Made by a program: the position numbers and the translations under genes. The notes beneath the pieces were generated by a model. The model searched no databases. It saw nothing but the letters and a program-made list of their open reading frames with translations, and was not told the origin of the DNA. From Mycobacterium kubicae (GTDB lineage Bacteria > Actinomycetota > Actinomycetes > Mycobacteriales > Mycobacteriaceae): 64,000 nucleotides of DNA. The stretch spans positions 3,162,001-3,226,000 of the forward strand of contig NZ_CP065047.1 of assembly GCF_015689175.1 (NCBI RefSeq). The letters run 5' to 3'. Position 1 is the first letter of the stretch, and every line of letters starts with the position of its first letter. Below, in pieces: positions 28,376-36,996 of the stretch.

Positions 28376-28849
28376 ATGGCACTCACGCTTGACGACACCC
28401 AGACCGCGGCGCTACTCGACGCACTGGGCCTACCAGCCGACACCGACGACGCCAACCTGGTGGTGGACACCGCCAAGGACCTCGCCACCCAGGTCCAGGG
28501 CCTCGACACCGCCAAGGCCAGCGCCGTCGTCGCCGCAGCCGCACGGCACGGCATGGAGGTCATCGACAAGCCCACCGCCGACGCACTGCGCCGCGACGCC
28601 CAAGAAGGCAGACGGGTCATCGCCGCGGCAGCCAAGGCCAAAGTCGAGGCCGCCGTTGACCACGCCATCGACACCGGCCGCATCATGGCCAGCAGCAAGA
28701 AACACTGGATCACCCTGTGCGAAAACGACGAAACGATGCTGCCGCACCTGGCCTCCATCGCACCCGGCACCGCCGTCCCACTCAGCGAAGTCGGGCACAG
28801 CGCCGACGCAACGCCCGACCCCAACCCATCCGGCCAGTGGTTCTACTGA
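28376..28849 (+). CDS. Scaffold-like phage head protein
   Basis: A 157-residue acidic, Ala-rich helical protein from ATG 28376, preceded by AGAAGGGAAA. The opening LLDALGLPADTDDANLV and long charged helices (LRRDAQEGRRVIAAAAKAKVE) resemble the C-terminal scaffold part of Mu-type gpI proteins. Here it would be a separate gene after the capsid rather than fused to the protease. The tail ends in a Pro/Asp-rich stretch with Trp-Phe-Tyr. Function by analogy and position. Confidence 0.6.
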   Translation: MALTLDDTQTAALLDALGLPADTDDANLVVDTAKDLATQVQGLDTAKASAVVAAAARHGMEVIDKPTADALRRDAQEGRRVIAAAAKAKVEAAVDHAIDTGRIMASSKKHWITLCENDETMLPHLASIAPGTAVPLSEVGHSADATPDPNPSGQWFY

Positions 28850-29233
28850 CCACCTAGACCGCGCTGCCGGGTGGGTGCAACAGCCCGCACACACCCCGGC
28901 GCGGCGTGGGCAGGCGCCCCGGTTCCGACTCGTCCTTGGCTGCCGGGGCGCCGCCCACGACCCCCGAGACGGCGGCCCAGGCCCGCGGTGGGCGCCCAGA
29001 CAGCCAGCAGCCAGCGGGCCGCGGCCAGCCCTCGGCTCGGCGGCACACCGATGCCACCCACCCCCGAAAATCTTCGGCTCCCCCCTCGGGGTGGCTCCCA
29101 CGGGGTAGCCATGGATTTTTTGCGCGGCTCGAAAAAGATCGGGCTCGAAGCGCAACGAGTGCCGTCTGATGGCGGATGTAGCGTTTGGGCTGTGATGTGA
29201 CGAATCCCCGATTCGGGGGCGAAGTGGAGCACC
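28850..29233. other. Non-coding, very GC-rich segment with nested hairpins
   Basis: 384 bp with no convincing gene. The first 200 bp are extremely GC-rich. At 29053-29095 GCCACCC pairs with GGGTGGC (7 bp), enclosing CCGAA (29064-29068) and TTCGG (29073-29077) around an AATC loop. After 29100 the composition turns AT-richer before the cargo gene at 29234. It may hold a terminator for the head operon, a promoter for the cargo gene, or a packaging site. Confidence 0.4.
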
Positions 29234-30538
29234 GTGACTGTCCCGAGAAACCGATTTGACGAGACCTGGCATCGGCTACGCGATTGGACAGGTGGCCAAT
29301 CCAAGTCCGAGATGCTGGCGTGGCAGGTGATTGGGGCTGAGGGCTACACCCGTATTGACCCGGCACATACACACGGAGGCCCTGACGGTGGTGGGGACGC
29401 CATGTGTGAGCGGGATGGCGAGACGTGGGTGATGGCGGCCTATTTCCCGTTAGGTCAGAAGACGCCGGCCACGATCAAGAAGAAGCTGTTGCAAGACATG
29501 AAGGGCGCGAAAGCCAAGGGCGGGGTGGGCATCGCGTTCGTCACCAATCAGGAGATCACCCTGGCGGAGCGCGAGCAATGGGAGCAATTGGACCCTGACC
29601 TCAAGGTCCACCTGTTCCATCTGTTGAAGGTCACCCAAATCCTCAACGAACCTCAGTACGCCCGGACCCGCGAGGAGTTTCTCGATATCGTCGCCGGCCC
29701 CCCGCCGATGCTAATCAAGGCGTCCATACTTGGGCCTGCTCATGCATTCACTGATGACAGGGTTGTACTCGAAACCTTCGTGAAGATGTATGAGCAGCGG
29801 ATTCGAAAACGGTCCGATAAGGGGCATGCGCGCGTTCGCGCCGAACGCGAAGCGAAGGAACGCGCCGAACGCGAAAGACGAGAGCGCGCGGCCGCGGCCG
29901 CGGCGCGCGAGGCGGCGGAGGAGGCGCAGCAGGAAAGGCTGCGGGAACTCGGGCCAAAGAGGCCGTGGGATCTAGCTGGTACCCCCATCCCACGGATGAC
30001 CGACATGCTCGGTCAACGTCCGTATTACAACCTTGGTCAGGTTCAAGGCCGTGACTCTCTGATGGACGACGCCAAACGGGAGGAACTGCTGTACAAGACG
30101 CTGGGGATCAATCCGCCGACGCCGCCACAGCCGCTGGACGAGGCGCAGATCACGGAAAGGGTAGCCGCATACCGGGCAGGCCTAGAAGCGCGCTGGCCCG
30201 CGTGCCGGGACTACCTCGCTGGTGTCGCGTGGCCGGGCCTGCGGTTTCGGATCAAGAACGAGGCAAGAAGTTTCCTCAACGATGTACAGGTCATCCTGAC
30301 CTTCCACGGGGCACGGGGTGTCAACTTCGAGGATCTCGAAGGCTTTCGAATTCGACAAGGTTCCGGACCCGAGTTGGCAGCGTCCGGTGGACCCGCTGTT
30401 CTATACCGCACTGCCGGCTATGCCCCGGCTGGCCCCGCCGTCGGACTACCCAATCGAATGGCGGCACAACGACGACGGGGACCTCGAAGTGACGGTCACG
30501 TTGCCGCAGCTAAGGCCGCATCCAGAGTGGCGAAGTGA
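29234..30538 (+). CDS. Nuclease-like cargo protein with coiled coil, frameshifted near its 3' end
   Basis: A 434-residue reading frame from GTG 29234 (GGAG at 29226-29229). Residues about 20-150 resemble restriction-endonuclease-fold domains: GGPDGGGD at 48-55, the following strand ETWVMAAYFPLGQ, then IKKKLLQDMKGA and GIAFVTNQEITLAERE. Residues 186-243 are an Arg/Glu/Ala coiled coil. After VNFEDLE the frame runs into Arg/Gly-rich sequence unlike the rest, while the natural continuation is in another frame (30318-30734). A one-base indel near 30340 is likely. It sits where phages and satellites carry defence cargo. The nuclease fold is inferred from motifs. Confidence 0.7.
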   Translation: MTVPRNRFDETWHRLRDWTGGQSKSEMLAWQVIGAEGYTRIDPAHTHGGPDGGGDAMCERDGETWVMAAYFPLGQKTPATIKKKLLQDMKGAKAKGGVGIAFVTNQEITLAEREQWEQLDPDLKVHLFHLLKVTQILNEPQYARTREEFLDIVAGPPPMLIKASILGPAHAFTDDRVVLETFVKMYEQRIRKRSDKGHARVRAEREAKERAERERRERAAAAAAREAAEEAQQERLRELGPKRPWDLAGTPIPRMTDMLGQRPYYNLGQVQGRDSLMDDAKREELLYKTLGINPPTPPQPLDEAQITERVAAYRAGLEARWPACRDYLAGVAWPGLRFRIKNEARSFLNDVQVILTFHGARGVNFEDLEGFRIRQGSGPELAASGGPAVLYRTAGYAPAGPAVGLPNRMAAQRRRGPRSDGHVAAAKAASRVAK

Positions 30539-30734
30539 CGAGTACGGAGACGACATAGTGGTTGTTGTGGACCCCGGTCTCGAGGCCGACGAGATAGCAG
30601 TCACATACACGGCCACCGCCCATAGCTACGGCGACGTGTTTGAAGGCGAGCAAATTGCTCTGCCCGTCGAGAAGGAACCCATGCTTGACGTGCTGCGTCG
30701 GGTGATTGCCGCGACCAGGGATGATGACTCCTGA
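30318..30734 (+). CDS. C-terminal part of the nuclease-like cargo protein, displaced frame
   Basis: A reading frame that overlaps the end of the preceding ORF and looks like its true continuation. From AFEFDKVPDPSWQRPVDP onward it is normal protein sequence with beta strands (LEVTVTLPQLRPH, DDIVVVVDPGLEADEIAVTYTATA) and a final helix (MLDVLRRVIAAT). Joined to the upstream frame near 30340 it would give a protein of about 500 residues. It is probably not translated on its own, although a GTG at 30318 exists. It ends 35 bp before the attP arm of attR. Confidence 0.6.
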   Translation: MSTSRISKAFEFDKVPDPSWQRPVDPLFYTALPAMPRLAPPSDYPIEWRHNDDGDLEVTVTLPQLRPHPEWRSDEYGDDIVVVVDPGLEADEIAVTYTATAHSYGDVFEGEQIALPVEKEPMLDVLRRVIAATRDDDS

Positions 30735-30768
30735 TAGTGAGGTGGGCGGCGCCGCGTTTGTATGCGTG

Positions 30769-30801
30769 AAATGTACTTCGCGCCGCTAGTGCCATCATCT
30801 G
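30769..30801 (+). other. attR of the phiRv1-like element
   Basis: AAATGTACT (30769-30777) is the left attP arm, followed after 15 bp by the core CATCA (30793-30797) and TCTG from the host gene. The reading frame CAT CAT CTG CTC AAG restores the REP13E12 protein (HHLLK). Confidence 0.8.
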
Positions 30802-31155
30802 CTCAAGACCTTTTGGACGGCTTGGCGCGACGAGCAATACCCCGACGGCACCGTTGTGTGGACCTCCCCTACCGGCCACACGTACACCACTCGGCCAGGC
30901 AGTCGCTTACTGTTCCCGAGCTTGTGCGTGCCCACCGGCCAGCTGCGCAGTGCCGCAAGGCAACCCGTCACACCGGGTCGCGGACTTCAGATGCCGACTC
31001 GCCGCCGCACCCGCGAACAGGATCGGCTGCACCGCATCGACGCCGAACGTGTCCTCAATGCCGCTAGGCCGCAACGCCCTTGTGCCGTAACAGCGGCAGC
31101 ACGCCCTCAGCGAACCAGTACGCCTCTTCCAGATGCGGGTAACCCGACAGGATGA
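30793..31155 (+). pseudogene. REP13E12 family protein, 3' part
   Basis: The downstream half of the gene split by the element. From the attR core the frame reads [20 protein letters not shown], then [17 protein letters not shown], then the basic [21 protein letters not shown], all characteristic of the C-terminal part of 13E12 proteins. Beyond about 31060 the frame continues without homology to a stop at 31155, antisense to ssuD, so the original end was probably lost. Rejoined to 19020-20231, the gene would encode a protein of over 490 residues. Confidence 0.8.
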
Positions 31156-32158
31156 ACTCGTCGAAGCCGAGTGAGTGGTATTCGACGATCAGGTTGGCGA
31201 CTTCCTCATGGCTTCCCACTAAAGCGGTGCCCGCGCCGCCGCGTACCAGACCGACACCGGCCCACAAGTTGGGGTAGATCTCGAGTTGGTCCAGGCGGCC
31301 GCCATGCAGGGCGGTCATCCGGCGCTGACCTTCCGATTCCGAACGGGAATGCAAAGCCGTGGCGCTCGCGATCTGCTCGGGTGTGAGCTCGCTGAGAAGT
31401 TCATCGGCCACTGCCCAGGCCGCCTCCGATGTGGCGCGGCTGATGGTGTGCAGCCGGATTCCGAACCGCACCGTGCGGCCCCGCGCCTGGGCCAACTGCT
31501 GCACCTTGGCGATCTTGTCCGCCGCCAACTGCGGTGGTTCGCCCCAGGTCAGATACACGTCGGTGTACTCGGCGGCGATCTCCAGCGCTGGTGGCGAGGA
31601 GCCGCCGAAATAGATCTGCGGCAAAGGATCTGGCGGCTCGGATACCCGCGCGTCCTCGACCCGGTAATGCTTGCCGGTGAAGTCGACCGACTCTTGGCGC
31701 CATACAGAATTGACGATGTGCAGGAACTCCCCGGTGCGGGAATAGCGCTCGTCGTGGTCCAGCCAGTCGCCGAAGCGGCGCTGCTCCCGGTCATCGCTGC
31801 CGCTGACCACGTTCAGCAGCACCCGCCCCTCGGAGAACCGTTGCAGTGTCGCGGCCTGCTGAGCCGCCAACGTCGGCGGCACCAGGCCGGGCCGGAACGC
31901 GACCAGGAACTTCAACCGCTCGGTCTCGGGAACCAGTGCGGCGGCGGTCAACCAGGCGTCCTCGCACCATGTTCCGGTCGGTGTCAGCACACCCTCGAAA
32001 CCCAGCCGGTCGGCGGCCCGCGCCACCTCGGCCAAGTACCGACGGCTGGGCTTGCGGTGACTGGCCGGCACCGCATGGTGCGACGACGCATGCGAGCCGC
32101 CCACAATGGATCGGCTGTCACCGGTGGTGGGAAGAAACCAGAAGAACTTCGCCGACAT
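31064..32158 (-). CDS. ssuD: FMNH2-dependent alkanesulfonate monooxygenase
   Basis: A 364-residue luciferase-like monooxygenase that cleaves alkanesulfonates to sulfite and aldehyde. The family N terminus [12 protein letters not shown], the barrel segments [12 protein letters not shown] and [18 protein letters not shown], and the late active-site region [15 protein letters not shown] are all present. ATG 32158 is the start. It is the last gene of an ssuCBAD operon (6-nt gap after ssuA). The operon supplies sulfur from organosulfonates under sulfate limitation. No ssuE flavin reductase gene is adjacent. Confidence 0.93.
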   Translation of the reverse strand: MSAKFFWFLPTTGDSRSIVGGSHASSHHAVPASHRKPSRRYLAEVARAADRLGFEGVLTPTGTWCEDAWLTAAALVPETERLKFLVAFRPGLVPPTLAAQQAATLQRFSEGRVLLNVVSGSDDREQRRFGDWLDHDERYSRTGEFLHIVNSVWRQESVDFTGKHYRVEDARVSEPPDPLPQIYFGGSSPPALEIAAEYTDVYLTWGEPPQLAADKIAKVQQLAQARGRTVRFGIRLHTISRATSEAAWAVADELLSELTPEQIASATALHSRSESEGQRRMTALHGGRLDQLEIYPNLWAGVGLVRGGAGTALVGSHEEVANLIVEYHSLGFDEFILSGYPHLEEAYWFAEGVLPLLRHKGVAA

Positions 32159-32164
32159 GACTTC

Positions 32165-33175
32165 CTAACTGATGAGGTTGGGCCGTAGCACTTCGTTGAA
32201 CCGTCGATCGACCCAATTGGTGAAGCGCGGTGACGACTGGATCTGTCCCGACGCTGCGAACAGGTCGGCCAGCTTCTGTTCCGAGGCGACCAGGTCGTCG
32301 CTGAGTTCGGTCGGTAACCGCAGACTCCGGTTCGCTGCCACCGCCGCGACTTGCGGGTCCAATCCGACGGCAGCCGAGTAACTTTGGGCCCATTCTTGAG
32401 GATGGGCTCTAGCCCACTGGACAGCCTTCTCGTAGCGCACCAACAGGTCAGACAGCGCGGTGTTGCGTTTCGGGTCGGCGAGCGCCGGGTCGGCCGCGAC
32501 GCCGAGCCAGTCGCCGTTGGTGACGCCCGTCGCTTCGGCGATGCTGCGCACCGCAATCTGTTGTTCGGCTTGGGCGGTATAGGGATCCCAGATGGCCCAC
32601 GCGTCCGCCTGATGCTGGTTGAAGGCCGACAGTGCGTCGGCGGGCTGCAAGAAGACCAACTTCACGTCGGACGGCTTGAGTCCCGACTTGTCCAGCTGGG
32701 CCAGCAGATTGGCGTGCGACGAACTGCCCTTGCCGACCGCCACCGCTTTGCCTCGCAAATCGGCCACGGACGTTATTGGCGAGTCGGCATGCACCAGAAT
32801 CCGATTACCGGCTCCTCCGCCGCCATAGGCGGCAACCACCTTGATCTTGGCATTGCTGGCGGCACCGAAGATCGGCGGCGTGTTGCCCATGATCGCGAAG
32901 TCGATCTTGCCCGCGGTCAGCGCCTCGACCTGTGGCGGCCCAGACGTGAAGGTGGAGAACGCAATTCGATACGGCAGGCTGTCCAGTTGGCCGGCCGCGC
33001 GCAGCAGTGACTCGGTGCCGCCTTTCTGGTCCCCCACCTGCAGCGTCAGACCGGCCAAGTCGGACAACGGCACGGGCGCCGGAGCCGCCTGCGGGCCGGT
33101 ACTGCCGGCGCGCGAGACGCATCCGGTCAGCAGCAGTAAGACGACAGCAATCGCCGCCACGACTCCGCGCCGCAT
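32165..33175 (-). CDS. ssuA: Aliphatic sulfonate ABC transporter, substrate-binding lipoprotein
   Basis: A 336-residue lipoprotein with signal peptide RRGVVAAIAVVLLLLTGC, where the lipobox LLTGC gives lipid-modified Cys19. The mature protein is a class of NMT1/SsuA periplasmic binding proteins (GDQKGGTESLLRAAG, FAIMGNTPPIFGAA, KGSSSHANLLAQL, DAWAIWDPYTAQAE). It would deliver sulfonates to SsuC/SsuB. ssuB ends 2 nt upstream of its start, so they are cotranscribed. Confidence 0.93.
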   Translation of the reverse strand: MRRGVVAAIAVVLLLLTGCVSRAGSTGPQAAPAPVPLSDLAGLTLQVGDQKGGTESLLRAAGQLDSLPYRIAFSTFTSGPPQVEALTAGKIDFAIMGNTPPIFGAASNAKIKVVAAYGGGGAGNRILVHADSPITSVADLRGKAVAVGKGSSSHANLLAQLDKSGLKPSDVKLVFLQPADALSAFNQHQADAWAIWDPYTAQAEQQIAVRSIAEATGVTNGDWLGVAADPALADPKRNTALSDLLVRYEKAVQWARAHPQEWAQSYSAAVGLDPQVAAVAANRSLRLPTELSDDLVASEQKLADLFAASGQIQSSPRFTNWVDRRFNEVLRPNLIS

Positions 33176-33177
33176 CG

Positions 33178-33933
33178 TTAGAACCGCACCCCCAAATGGT
33201 CGAGCAACTCCGCGCGGTGCTGCTCGGTGTGCGCGCCGGGGTCACCGGGTGCCCGTCGAGGTTCGTCGATGGTCACGGCGTGGGCGACACGACCGTCCTC
33301 GAGGACGAGCACACGGTCGGCCAGCGCGACCGCCTCGTCGACGTCGTGAGTGATCAGCAGCACACCAAATCCATGTCGACGCCACAGGTCCAGCAACAAC
33401 GTGTGCATGGTGAGCCTGGTCAACGCGTCCAGCGCCCCGAACGGTTCGTCGAGCAGGAGTAGCTCGGGCTCGGCGACCAGCGCCCTAGCCAGCGAAACCC
33501 GTTGCGCCTGACCACCCGACAAGGTCAGCGGCCATGCGTCGGCCCGGTCGGCCAGCCCGACATCGGCCAGCGCGCGATCGGCGCGTTGCCGAACCTCATC
33601 CCTCGGTAACCGGCTACGGGTCAGGCCGTAGCCGACATTGGTCCGCACGTCCCGCCAGGGCAGCAGCCGCGGTTCTTGAAAGGCCAGCGCGGGCGCACCG
33701 GCCACGACACGCTCACCCGTGTGATCGCGGGAAAGCCCCGCTAGTACCCGCAATACCGTCGACTTGCCCGACCCGCTGCGACCCACCAGAGCGACGATTT
33801 CACCGACTCGGATCTGCAGCGAGACATCGACTAACACGTGATTGCTGCCATACCACATGTCGACGTGGCGCAGCTCTCCGGCGATCCCAGACCGCGCCGC
33901 CTTCACCGCGGTTGCTTCTACAGTGACTGTCAC
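33178..33933 (-). CDS. ssuB: Aliphatic sulfonate ABC transporter, ATPase
   Basis: A 251-residue ABC ATPase: Walker A GRSGSGKST, Q-loop FQEPRLLPW, signature LSGGQAQR, Walker B LLLLDEPFGALD, and H-loop THDVDEA. GTG 33933 is chosen over an upstream start at 33993 because a GAAAGGG site lies directly before it, and it falls 10 nt after the ssuC stop; the longer version adds unrelated residues overlapping ssuC. Energises sulfonate import. Confidence 0.92.
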   Translation of the reverse strand: MTVTVEATAVKAARSGIAGELRHVDMWYGSNHVLVDVSLQIRVGEIVALVGRSGSGKSTVLRVLAGLSRDHTGERVVAGAPALAFQEPRLLPWRDVRTNVGYGLTRSRLPRDEVRQRADRALADVGLADRADAWPLTLSGGQAQRVSLARALVAEPELLLLDEPFGALDALTRLTMHTLLLDLWRRHGFGVLLITHDVDEAVALADRVLVLEDGRVAHAVTIDEPRRAPGDPGAHTEQHRAELLDHLGVRF

Positions 33934-33943
33934 CGAGGCCCTT

Positions 33944-34738
33944 TCATTGTCGGTACCGCAGCGCGCGGCGCTCGATGAGCCTGACCACCGCATCGGTGCT
34001 GATGCCCAGCAGTGCGTACACGGTCAGGCCGAAGATGATGATGTCGATGCGCAAGAAGTCACGGGCATTGTTGATCAGGTAACCGATTCCCTTGTCCGCG
34101 TTGATCTGCTCGGCGACGATCAGCGTCAGCCACGCGATCGCCAACGACTGCCGGAACCCGACCAGAACTTGCGGCGCCGCGCTGGGCACCATGATGCGAC
34201 CGAACCGCTGCCGGAACGAAAAGCCCAGCACTTGCGCGGTTTCCAGCAGCTTCGGATCGACCTGACGGATCGCCGAGAAGGTGTTCAGGTACAAGGGAAA
34301 GACCACTCCGAGCGCGACCAGCAACACCTTGGGCAGCTCGCCGATCCCAAACCACACGATGAACAACGGGATCAGGCCCAGATGCGGAAGTGCTCGGATC
34401 ATTTGCATCGGCGGGTCCGCGGCGGCTTCGAACCAGTGGGAAAGACCGACCGCTGACCCGAGGACGATGCCGATAACCCCGCCCAGCACCAGTCCCTCGA
34501 CCACCCGGGCGCCGCTGACCTGCAGCGCATCGGCAAGCTGACCGTTCCGCACCAGCTCAAGGCCGGCTTCGACGATCAGCGACGGTGCGGGCAGGACGTC
34601 TTGCGGGATGAGTCCCGTCGCGCTGCCCAGCTGCCACACGGCGAGCAGCACCAAAGGCGAAGCGACGCGCAGATATTCCAGTCTGCGCCGCGCCCTGGAT
34701 TTGGTCGGCGCAGGGGGAAGCGCCGTGGCAATGCTCAC
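33944..34738 (-). CDS. ssuC: Aliphatic sulfonate ABC transporter, permease
   Basis: A 264-residue permease with about six membrane segments (LVLLAVWQLGSATGLIP, GVIGIVLGSAVGL and others) and the EAA-type coupling loop, DPKLLETAQVLGFSFRQRF. It starts at GTG 34738 and is the first gene of the ssuCBAD operon, so the promoter should lie in 34739-34805 or further into the monooxygenase gene. No such operon lies here in H37Rv as I recall. Confidence 0.92.
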   Translation of the reverse strand: MSIATALPPAPTKSRARRRLEYLRVASPLVLLAVWQLGSATGLIPQDVLPAPSLIVEAGLELVRNGQLADALQVSGARVVEGLVLGGVIGIVLGSAVGLSHWFEAAADPPMQMIRALPHLGLIPLFIVWFGIGELPKVLLVALGVVFPLYLNTFSAIRQVDPKLLETAQVLGFSFRQRFGRIMVPSAAPQVLVGFRQSLAIAWLTLIVAEQINADKGIGYLINNARDFLRIDIIIFGLTVYALLGISTDAVVRLIERRALRYRQ

Positions 34739-34805
34739 CGGATCGACGCTATGGCGACCTCAGTGGTTCGGGTAAGGGTTTTGTTCTGCCTGACGGCAAC
34801 CCGGG

Positions 34806-36272
34806 CTAGGCGGTGCGCACGTCGAAGTCTGCCACCTCGGGTCGGCGCAGAAGTTCGCGATGGGTTTCCGGTGTCCACGGAAACAGCTCGGGCAGCCCGT
34901 CTTTACCGAGGTACCAGCTGCTGCAGCCGGTCACCCAGATGGTGTCGGGCATGGCGGCTTTCATGCTCTCGTTGTAGTCCTTGGTCGCCGCCTCGCTGGG
35001 AGCGGCCGCGCGCACCGCACCTTCGCGCAGCCGCTCGATCCACCACATCACGTAATCGGCTTGGTCTTCGGCGATCGGTATCAGGGACTGGTTACCGATC
35101 GGTGAGTGCGGGCCCATCATCATGAACAAGTTGGGAAATCCGGGCACCGCGACAGACCGGTACGCCATGGGGCCGTCGGCCCACACCTCGTCCAAGGTGA
35201 CCCCGCCGTCGCCGACGATCTCCAGCGGCCGCACATATGCCCGGGCATCGAAGCCGGTGGCATACACCAGGACATCGAGTTCGTGCAGGGCGCCGTCCGC
35301 GGTGACAACGCCGCGAGGCTCGATATGGTCGATCCGATCGGTGATCACCTCGACGCCGGGTTGTCGCACCGCTCGGTAGAAGTGCCCGGCCAACACCTGC
35401 CGCTTGCACATCGGCTGGTCCTTTGGCGTCAGCTTGGCCCGCAACTGCGGGTCGCGCACCGATAGCCGCAAGTTCCACCGGCATTCGGCCTGGACCAGCC
35501 GTCGTTGCCAGCCCGCACGGATCGGCGCCCGGCCGAATATCGATCTGAAGAACCAGCCCCAGAACAGGTAGGCGAGCCTGCTCAACGCGGGCCATCGGGC
35601 TTGCGCCGCTCGGGTCAGCCGGGAGTACCGCGGGTTGGGCATCGGGTAGACCCACTGCGCGGTGCGTTGGAAGACCTTGAGCCCCCGCACTTTACCGCCG
35701 AGTTCGGCCACAATCTGCACACCGGTTGAGCCGGTGCCGATGAGCCCGATGCGCTTGTCGGGCAACTCCACGGAATGGTCCCAGCGCGCGGAATGAAAGG
35801 CCGGTCCGGCGAACGTTTCTCGTCCCGCAATGTCGGGATAGCGGGGTATCCGCAGCACTCCGGTCGCGGTGACGAGCACGTCGAACGTTTCCTCGCCCTC
35901 GGGCGTTGTCAGCCGCCATGTCCCGTTCTCGTATCGGGCCGCGGTCACGTTGGTGCCGAACCGGATGTGCCGGTGCAATCCGCGCTCGCGGGCGACCTGC
36001 TGGAAGTAGGCCTGGATCTCGGGGCCGGGCGGCAGAAAGCGCGACCATTCGGGGTTGGGCCGAAACGAGTACGAGTAATAGCGCGACGGGACGTCACAGG
36101 TCAGACCCGGATAGGTGTTGTCGCGCCACGTGCCGCCGACGTCTTCTGCCTTCTCGAAAATGGTGAACGAATCCATGCCGGCGTCCTGCAACTTGGCCGC
36201 CATGCAGATGCCGGACATCCCGGCGCCGATGATCGCAACCTGTACCGGACGCTTGTTTGCCATACCGACCAC
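34806..36272 (-). CDS. Flavin-dependent monooxygenase, Baeyer-Villiger type
   Basis: A 488-residue FAD/NADPH monooxygenase. The FAD motif GAGMSG is at residues 17-22, the NADPH motif GTGSTG is near 198, and the fingerprint FAGPAFHSARWDH matches the FxGxxxHxxxW pattern of Baeyer-Villiger enzymes such as EthA. Mycobacteria carry many of these, some activating ethionamide; the substrate here is unknown. The start is either GTG 36272 or ATG 36263 (MANKRPVQ); GGAAGGA lies just upstream. A short gap separates it from ssuC. Confidence 0.9.
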   Translation of the reverse strand: MVGMANKRPVQVAIIGAGMSGICMAAKLQDAGMDSFTIFEKAEDVGGTWRDNTYPGLTCDVPSRYYSYSFRPNPEWSRFLPPGPEIQAYFQQVARERGLHRHIRFGTNVTAARYENGTWRLTTPEGEETFDVLVTATGVLRIPRYPDIAGRETFAGPAFHSARWDHSVELPDKRIGLIGTGSTGVQIVAELGGKVRGLKVFQRTAQWVYPMPNPRYSRLTRAAQARWPALSRLAYLFWGWFFRSIFGRAPIRAGWQRRLVQAECRWNLRLSVRDPQLRAKLTPKDQPMCKRQVLAGHFYRAVRQPGVEVITDRIDHIEPRGVVTADGALHELDVLVYATGFDARAYVRPLEIVGDGGVTLDEVWADGPMAYRSVAVPGFPNLFMMMGPHSPIGNQSLIPIAEDQADYVMWWIERLREGAVRAAAPSEAATKDYNESMKAAMPDTIWVTGCSSWYLGKDGLPELFPWTPETHRELLRRPEVADFDVRTA

Positions 36273-36315
36273 CGGTCCTTCCGTTGGCCTGCACGTTACG
36301 CCCGAACCTGGTTGT

Positions 36316-36996
36316 TTAGGAGGGCAGAATTGCCGCTATGCGCACGGCGACGTCCTTTGCCGCCCTGCGCGCCTCGTCGCTTCGCCCCGGCTCGTACCGA
36401 TCGGCGACCGTGTCGTAATCCGCCCCAGCGATGGATCCGTGGTCGGCGTCCAACTCGACCAAGTCCACCGGCCAGCCGACCCGCTCGAGGTACGCGGCGA
36501 AGTCCCGGCTAGCCGACACCGGCACGACGTCGTCTGCCCGACCATGCAGCAAGGTGAATGGCGACCCGGCCTGGTTACCAGAGAGCCCGTGGGTCAGCGC
36601 GCGCCCCGAGATGGGGTCGGGCGCCATGAACGCTCCGGCCAGGCAGACGGTATGCGCCAGGGTGACGTCGTGGCGGGCCGCATCGAAGGTCAGTCCGGCC
36701 GCGGCCGCACCGCCCATCGACCAGCCAACCAGCACAATGCCGTGGCCGCCACGGGCGTGGTTCCGCACGAAGTCGAGCGATCCCAACAGGTCGCTGCGGC
36801 CGCCGTCGTCGCTGTGCGAATTCCAGTCCGGCGCCACCACCGCGGCGCCGTGACCAGCGATCAACTCGGCCAGGGGCCGCACGGCCGCGCGGGCATCGGT
36901 CTGCATGCCATGCCACAGCAGCACCGGAGGATTTGTGGGGTCACCGAAGACATCTGCGCTGCGCCCCGGGGCATATTCCACCGTCTCCATGTCCAT
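36316..36996 (-). CDS. Alpha/beta hydrolase family protein
   Basis: A 226-residue single-domain alpha/beta hydrolase. The oxyanion segment LLWHGM, nucleophile elbow GWSMGG, acid in GRADDVVP and the histidine in DADHGS occur in the usual order, as in dienelactone hydrolase or esterase-like enzymes. It is divergent from cobG by 23 bp, and the monooxygenase gene lies 43 bp downstream on the same strand. A monooxygenase followed by ester hydrolysis would suit a Baeyer-Villiger pathway, but that is inference. Confidence 0.85.
   Translation of the reverse strand: MDMETVEYAPGRSADVFGDPTNPPVLLWHGMQTDARAAVRPLAELIAGHGAAVVAPDWNSHSDDGGRSDLLGSLDFVRNHARGGHGIVLVGWSMGGAAAAGLTFDAARHDVTLAHTVCLAGAFMAPDPISGRALTHGLSGNQAGSPFTLLHGRADDVVPVSASRDFAAYLERVGWPVDLVELDADHGSIAGADYDTVADRYEPGRSDEARRAAKDVAVRIAAILPS

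Larger units (their letters stand above)
20223..30801 (+). mobile_element. phiRv1-like integrated element (capsid-encoding satellite-like prophage)
   Basis: About 10.6 kb inserted into a REP13E12 gene, with all recognised genes on the plus strand. Order: serine integrase, small ORF, directionality-factor-like gene, primase-helicase, iteron array, four overlapping small genes, head protease, decoration-like, capsid, scaffold-like, structured non-coding segment, nuclease-like cargo gene. The host gene halves rejoin in frame if the element is removed. Size, target and left-end gene order resemble phiRv1, while the head module looks different. No portal, terminase, tail or lysis gene is visible. 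Confidence 0.9.

Noticed and set aside
28871..29200. 109-codon ORF in the GC-rich segment of the integrated element
   Set aside because: Pro/Arg-rich translation, no ribosome site, and several equally long frames on both strands; treated as non-coding.
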